From positions 3,822,001 to 3,886,000 of the forward strand of contig NZ_CP011801.1 in NCBI RefSeq assembly GCF_001273775.1: a stretch of DNA of 64,000 nt, given 5' to 3'. This DNA is from Nitrospira moscoviensis. Its GTDB lineage: Bacteria > Nitrospirota > Nitrospiria > Nitrospirales > Nitrospiraceae. Numbering within the stretch: the stretch's first letter is position 1; each line of letters opens with the position of its first letter. This document shows positions 60,090 through 64,000 of this stretch, one piece after another. The notes under the pieces were generated by a model. It was given only the letters and a program-made list of their open reading frames with translations, did no database searches and was not told where the DNA came from. Position numbers and translations under genes: made by a program.

Positions 60090-60676
60090 CGCCCCGATCG
60101 GCTCGACGCCGGGCGGCGGAGAAAGCAATCGAGCGTATGATCGTTGACGAGACCGACGGCCTGCATGTAGGCGTACACGATGGTACGGCCCACGAATCGG
60201 AAGCCGCGTTTCTTCAGATCGTTCGACAGCGCCTCACTCTCGGCCGTCGCGGCGGGCACCTCGCTCATGGCCTTCCAGCGATTGACCTTGGGCCGGCCGC
60301 CGACGAACCGCCAGACATACGCATCGAACGACCCGAACTCCCGCTGCACCGCGAGGAACGCCCGCGCGTTGGCGACCGCCGCGTCGATCTTGAGCCGATT
60401 GCGGATGATGCCGGCGTCCCGCAAGAGCGACGCCTTCTTATCCGCGTCGAAGCGCGCCACTTTGACCGGGTCGAACGAGGCAAAGGCGCGCCGGTACCCC
60501 TCGCGGCGGCGCAAGATCGTCTCCCACGTCAACCCGGCCTGCGCCCCTTCCAACAGCAGCATTTCGAAATGGGTCCGGTCGTCATGGACCGGCCGGCCCC
60601 ATTCATCGTCGTGATACCGGGTCATGTGCGGCTGGCGCCCGGCCCAGGCGCAGCGCCTCTTCCGCGTCCTCGTCAT
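60026..60676 (-). CDS. tag: DNA-3-methyladenine glycosylase I
   Basis: This encodes 216 residues. Tag removes 3-methyladenine from alkylated DNA. The N-terminal RRCAWAG and YHDDEWGRPVHDDRTHFEMLLLEGAQAGL (zinc and base-binding residues), and the later RNRLKIDA, FVGRTIVYAYMQAVGLVNDH and C near the C terminus match. It ends in a 30-residue basic tail that overlaps the secreted protein gene. The start could be six residues earlier. Confidence 0.92.
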   Translation of the reverse strand: MTRTRKRRCAWAGRQPHMTRYHDDEWGRPVHDDRTHFEMLLLEGAQAGLTWETILRRREGYRRAFASFDPVKVARFDADKKASLLRDAGIIRNRLKIDAAVANARAFLAVQREFGSFDAYVWRFVGGRPKVNRWKAMSEVPAATAESEALSNDLKKRGFRFVGRTIVYAYMQAVGLVNDHTLDCFLRRPASSRSGRQHGILTAGSQKSGPMAGGRM

Positions 60677-60709
60677 GCCGAACCGGCGTCCCATGTCGGA
60701 GCGAGGCGG

Positions 60710-61660
60710 CTACTCGAGCGGAATGCGCGCCCGGTTCGCAGCCAGCCACTGCGCGAAGGTCTGCAGGGCAGGATTCAGCGAGCGGGACAGGGCCAGATCG
60801 CGCACGCCGCAAAACGCCTCATTGAAGTCATGCTTGAATTGAAACATGTTGCCCAGATCGTCGGCGCCGGGAAATCCAAGCCGGCGGTAGGCGTCGAAGG
60901 ACATGGCCTGGTAGCGGACAGGTTTGCCGAACGCGGCCGTCATCGCCGCCGCCATTTCGGCTCCGGTGAGATGTTCGCCCACGATGCCGACGGTCTTGCC
61001 GATGAAGTCCCGCCCGCGCAGGAAGAGGCCGAGACAACACTTGCCGATGTCCTCGGCCGCGATGCCGGGCAGCTTTTTGTCTCCCATAGGAAGCGCAAAG
61101 ACCAAGTGCCCGTCGGGGCCCTTCTTCGGTCCCATGCCGAAGTGAATCAAATTGTCCCAATAAAACGAGGTGAGCAGCAAGGTGGTTGGCACGCCCGCTT
61201 TGGCAAACAAGACGTCGGCCTCGCCTTTTGCGTCGAAATGCGGGACCTTGTACTTTCCCATCAGCGTCGGCATGCGCGGATCGCTCAACGGCACCCAGCG
61301 GCGCGTATCCTCGAGCGTCGACCAGACGACGTGCTGCACGCCGGCCGCCTTGGCGGCTTGCGCCATGTTGCCGGCCTGCGCGAGCTCTTTCTCGGGCGAA
61401 AAATGCTCCCAGAAATTGGTCAGGCAGAAGACGCCGTAGCAGCCGGTGAACGCCCGCGCGAGCGAGGCCCCATCGTCCAGATCGGCCGCCACGACCTCGA
61501 CGCCTTGCGCTGCCAACGCCTTGCCCTTGTCGGATTGCGGGTGGCGTGTCAGCGCGCGGGCGGCAAACCCGCTGTGCGATCCGTGAATGAGCGCCCGCAC
61601 CAACCCCCCGCCCTGTGCTCCGGTGGCTCCCACGACGGCGATCGTTTTCTTGTCGGCCAT
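60710..61660 (-). CDS. NmrA/HSCARG-family NAD(P)-binding protein
   Basis: This 316-residue protein starts KTIAVVGATGAQGGGLVRAL, a Rossmann motif of the NmrA-like atypical SDRs, and continues with LDDGASLARAFTGCYGVFCLTNF and KVPHFDAKGEADVLF. It may sense NADPH/NADP or reduce quinone-like compounds; catalytic residues are not confident. A strong AAAAGGAGG lies before the ATG. Confidence 0.85.
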   Translation of the reverse strand: MADKKTIAVVGATGAQGGGLVRALIHGSHSGFAARALTRHPQSDKGKALAAQGVEVVAADLDDGASLARAFTGCYGVFCLTNFWEHFSPEKELAQAGNMAQAAKAAGVQHVVWSTLEDTRRWVPLSDPRMPTLMGKYKVPHFDAKGEADVLFAKAGVPTTLLLTSFYWDNLIHFGMGPKKGPDGHLVFALPMGDKKLPGIAAEDIGKCCLGLFLRGRDFIGKTVGIVGEHLTGAEMAAAMTAAFGKPVRYQAMSFDAYRRLGFPGADDLGNMFQFKHDFNEAFCGVRDLALSRSLNPALQTFAQWLAANRARIPLE

Positions 61661-61894
61661 AACCCCTCCTTTTGGACAGAGACTTACGATAGCGTGGCGG
61701 ATAGGGGGAAGGCTAGGGCCAATTTCGTGAGACACACTCGCTCCCGCCCTCTCCACCGGGGTGGAAGCCGCTCCAACCATCCAGGTGCAGGCTGGCCCAG
61801 CCGGCGTGGACGAATCCTGCCCCGTCGCCGCAATGTTTCCTACGGGCTTCCTCCGTAATACCAATCATTTTGCAACCGCGCTCGTCGTTCCAGA

Positions 61895-61910
61895 TGGCAT
61901 GTGACTTGCC
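61895..61910 (+). promoter_or_regulatory. Sigma54-type -24/-12 promoter candidate
   Basis: TGGCATGTGACTTGCC matches the sigma54 consensus TGGCAYR-N4-TTGC with 10 bases between the GG and GC dinucleotides. Transcription would begin about 12 bases downstream, near 61921, ahead of a GGGAG site and the protease ATG at 61942. No sigma54 activator gene is nearby. Confidence 0.55.
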
Positions 61911-61941
61911 CTTGTACCCTCAACGATCGGGAGTTGTCAGT

Positions 61942-63303
61942 ATGGAGAGGCCCCCAAGAATTACCCACATGGCGGTCGGCATCTTGTGCCTCGCCTCGCT
62001 GCTCATGCCGCGGCCGACACAGGCCGCGGGTGCTTCTGCACCGGAGCCGCCCGTTCCATTGTTCGCCTCGGCTCCGGCCGCTGATTCCTCCCACTCCGCT
62101 CAAGCCGTTCCGCCGCAGCGTCCGCCACGTCCTTGGATTCGGGCCCAACGAGGAGTGACGATCACTCCGGACGCGCTGCGCCGGCTGAGCCGCCCCGGAG
62201 CGCCCAAGCACGCCGAGCTCACCATGGACCTCATCACGGCCGGCACCCACACCGCCGAGGTGGCGATGCGTGAACAACAGGGGCGGCTCCGGAGCAGTCG
62301 CGTGTGGGCCGGCGTGCTGAAAGAGATCCAAGACAGCGACGTCATGCTGGCGGTGAAGGACTCCGTCTTGGTGGGGTCCGTGCGGATCGGTCGTACGATC
62401 TACGACATCCGGCCGAGCGCCGGCGGCGGGCATGTGCTCGTGGAGATAGATGCGGACCAACTCCCCGATGATCACCATCCGATTCCCGTGAGCCGGGACG
62501 AGCCCGGGGCTCCCGACGACGCCGGCACGGCGCCGGCTGCCGGAGACTCCGGCTCGATCATCGACGTCATGGTCGTCTATACGCCCGCCGCCAAGAACGC
62601 GAACGGCGGGCAGAGCGGCATCGAAGCGCTCATCGCGCTCGGCCTGTCGCTGGCCAATACGGCCTTGACGAACAGTCAGATCAACACTCAGTTCCGGTTG
62701 GTCCATACGGCCGAAGTCGCGTACAGTGAATCGGGCAGCTACAGCACCGACCTCAGCCGGCTGCGCATTATGAACGACGGCTTCATGGACGACGTCCATG
62801 CGTGGCGCAACCAGTATAGGGCGGACCTCGTGGCCCTCATTGAAGACGATCTCGGCGGAGCTTGCGGCGTGGCCTATGTCATGACGACCGTCAGCCAAAG
62901 CTTCGCCAATTGGGCCTTCAGCGTGACGCAAGACAGCTGCATTTCGAACTACACCCTCGCCCATGAGCTGGGCCATAATATGGGGTCGCAGCACGACCGC
63001 GCCGAAGGCGGCGCCGGCGCGTATCCCTATTCGTTCGGACACAAGGAACCGGGAGTACACCGGACAATCATGGCCACCACCTGCTCGCCCTCGTGCTCGC
63101 GCATCAATCATTTCTCGAATCCCAACGTCCGCTACCAAGGGGCCTGGGTCACGGGCATCGATCACACTGCGGATCCCGCAAAGTCCGCCGACAATGCGCG
63201 GGGTTTCACCAATGCGCTGTCCACGATCGCCAATTTTCGCGCGGCCGGAGACCTGACTCCTCCCGCGGCTCCCGCCAACCTGCGCATCACCGGTGTGCGA
63301 TAA
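61942..63303 (+). CDS. Secreted metzincin zinc metalloprotease (reprolysin-like)
   Basis: This encodes 453 residues. The signal peptide is about 12-32. A propeptide-like region (about 75-175) is followed by the catalytic domain, with HELGHNMGSQHD at 341-352 giving the zinc ligands H341, H345, H351 and catalytic E342, a metzincin HExxHxxxxxHD motif. The C-terminal end (TPPAAPANLRI) may begin a fibronectin-type or linker region. Several Cys may form disulfides. It is preceded by a sigma54-type promoter candidate and followed by a related propeptide-like gene. Confidence 0.9.
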   Translation: MERPPRITHMAVGILCLASLLMPRPTQAAGASAPEPPVPLFASAPAADSSHSAQAVPPQRPPRPWIRAQRGVTITPDALRRLSRPGAPKHAELTMDLITAGTHTAEVAMREQQGRLRSSRVWAGVLKEIQDSDVMLAVKDSVLVGSVRIGRTIYDIRPSAGGGHVLVEIDADQLPDDHHPIPVSRDEPGAPDDAGTAPAAGDSGSIIDVMVVYTPAAKNANGGQSGIEALIALGLSLANTALTNSQINTQFRLVHTAEVAYSESGSYSTDLSRLRIMNDGFMDDVHAWRNQYRADLVALIEDDLGGACGVAYVMTTVSQSFANWAFSVTQDSCISNYTLAHELGHNMGSQHDRAEGGAGAYPYSFGHKEPGVHRTIMATTCSPSCSRINHFSNPNVRYQGAWVTGIDHTADPAKSADNARGFTNALSTIANFRAAGDLTPPAAPANLRITGVR

Positions 63304-63316
63304 CAAGAGGTTCGTT

Positions 63317-63802
63317 GTGCCTCCCGATCGGTCTCGACCCTTCCTAAGAGCGGCGGCGGGGCTCGCGCCGGCCCTGCTGCTCGGCGCGATATCCTGCGCG
63401 TTCGCGGTCCCGCTCTGGTCGCCGACCGGTTCGCCGGCGGAGCCTGACGCCAAAGGGCGGCAGCCGTGGCTGCTCCGGGAACAGACGATCCGCTTCAATC
63501 AGCAGGCGCTGGAGGCGCTACGCGACCTGACCCGCCCGGTGGAGCCGGCTCTGGAAATCACGCTGATGGACGGGACGTCCCGAACGCTGGCGATCCGCAG
63601 CCGGACGGCCGGTCCGCTCGATTCGACGGTCGTCACCGCCACGTTGCCCGACGTGCCGGACAGCGAGCTCACGCTGGTGATTAAGGGACAGGCCGTCGCC
63701 GGCACCCTGCATATCGGCCGGCGGCTCTTCAAAATTCAGTATGCGGGCGATCACCGGCATCGGCTTGCCGAAGTGGATGCCGACACACTGCCGCCCGACT
63801 GA
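63317..63802 (+). CDS. Secreted propeptide-like protein
   Basis: Starts GTG (63317) with AGAGG upstream; 161 residues with a signal peptide (about 8-33). The mature part parallels the propeptide region of the preceding protease: GTLHIGRRLFKIQYAGDHR here and GSVRIGRTIYDIRPSAGGG there, and AEVDADTLPPD against VEIDADQLPDD. No protease domain follows; the gene ends there. It could be an inhibitor, chaperone or regulatory propeptide. Confidence 0.7.
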   Translation: MPPDRSRPFLRAAAGLAPALLLGAISCAFAVPLWSPTGSPAEPDAKGRQPWLLREQTIRFNQQALEALRDLTRPVEPALEITLMDGTSRTLAIRSRTAGPLDSTVVTATLPDVPDSELTLVIKGQAVAGTLHIGRRLFKIQYAGDHRHRLAEVDADTLPPD

Positions 63803-63854
63803 CCGCGGTTCGCATTGGCCCCGCCCGCCCAACCCCTGTTCTCGAAGCGGCTCG

Positions 63855-64000
63855 CTACGTTCGTTGTGCCTGGAACAAAGCGGCCACCGTCTGAATCGTG
63901 TCGGCTTGATCGACCGGCTTGTCGGGACGGTAGCGCTTCACCCGCGCGAAGCGGAGCGCCAAACCGGCCGGGTAGCGCGGCGATTCCTGGATATCGCTGA
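63855..64000 (-). CDS. ATP-dependent DNA ligase, C-terminal end (partial)
   Basis: The minus-strand frame entering at the right edge encodes about 48 C-terminal residues. They include [19 protein letters not shown], matching motif VI of ATP-dependent DNA ligases (R-F-x-R-V-x-x-x-R-x-D-K), then a short helical end. The remainder lies beyond the window, so LigB/LigD-type identity cannot be told. Confidence 0.8.
   Translation of the reverse strand, partial: SDIQESPRYPAGLALRFARVKRYRPDKPVDQADTIQTVAALFQAQRT

Noticed and set aside
1..64000. CRISPR array or cas genes
   Set aside because: The tandem repeats seen have 7-, 9- or 103-base periods without unique spacers of regular length, and no cas-like protein is present.
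1..64000. Insertion sequences or phage genes
   Set aside because: No transposase, integrase, capsid or terminase-like protein is seen; only non-coding inverted-repeat elements.
63815..64000. Plus-strand 61-codon frame at the right edge
   Set aside because: The minus strand encodes a recognisable DNA ligase motif VI, so the plus frame is a shadow.

Overview
This window is a gene-dense stretch of a GC-rich bacterial chromosome with no phage, plasmid, transposase or CRISPR signature. The gene content (homodimeric PDH complex, orphan NuoF, CbbQ/CbbO-type MoxR-VWA pair, ferredoxin:thioredoxin reductase, many PAS/Cache sensor kinases, Tll0287-like haem sensor, bactofilin) and the many short-period intergenic repeat arrays fit a Nitrospira-like member of the Nitrospirota. 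That placement is inference; no rRNA or other phylogenetic marker was tested.

Layout. 0.3-8 kb: an acetolactate synthase-like TPP enzyme divergent from aceE-aceF-lpdA. 8-19 kb: small stress-type proteins, tRNA-Lys, purA with an unusual 5' promoter/terminator arrangement, tRNA-Ala, an ABC-F ATPase, a PilZ protein, rarA, a hydrolase, folE-queD, and nuoF-ferredoxin-erpA. 19-28 kb: a PuuD-like membrane protein, malate dehydrogenase, a CbbO-like VWA protein and its CbbQ-like AAA+ partner separated by FTR and HDOD genes. 28-33 kb: a hybrid sensor kinase coupled to a YkgJ/DUF2156 fusion, and a diguanylate cyclase. 33.6-42 kb: an ATP-grasp-like protein, lysine 2,3-aminomutase, a large dCTP deaminase, two glycosyltransferases, an SDR with odd catalytic residues, and a Grx/BolA pair. 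42-47 kb: a duplicated small-peptide locus and an overlapping regulator-kinase-kinase-haem operon. 47-53 kb: AI-2E-type permease and a tightly coupled cupin-LCCL-PBP1-microORF-bactofilin operon. 53-64 kb: a second ABC-F protein, a sodium:solute symporter, PilZ-like protein, dinB, secreted small proteins, gluconokinase, DNA glycosylase I, an NmrA protein, a metzincin protease followed by a free-standing propeptide-like protein, and the end of an ATP-dependent DNA ligase.

Working together: PDH plus malate dehydrogenase serve central carbon metabolism; ferredoxin, NuoF, ErpA, Grx and BolA form an electron-transfer/Fe-S set; PilZ proteins, a GGEEF cyclase and several kinases form a second-messenger and two-component layer; the PBP-bactofilin operon is envelope morphogenesis. 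The most unusual signals are noncoding: heptamer (TGACCGA-like, CCCGCTA) and nonamer (GTTTGTTTG-like) arrays, two inverted-repeat elements, a 103-bp tandem duplication, a promoter directly followed by an intrinsic terminator ahead of purA, and a sigma54-type site ahead of the secreted protease.
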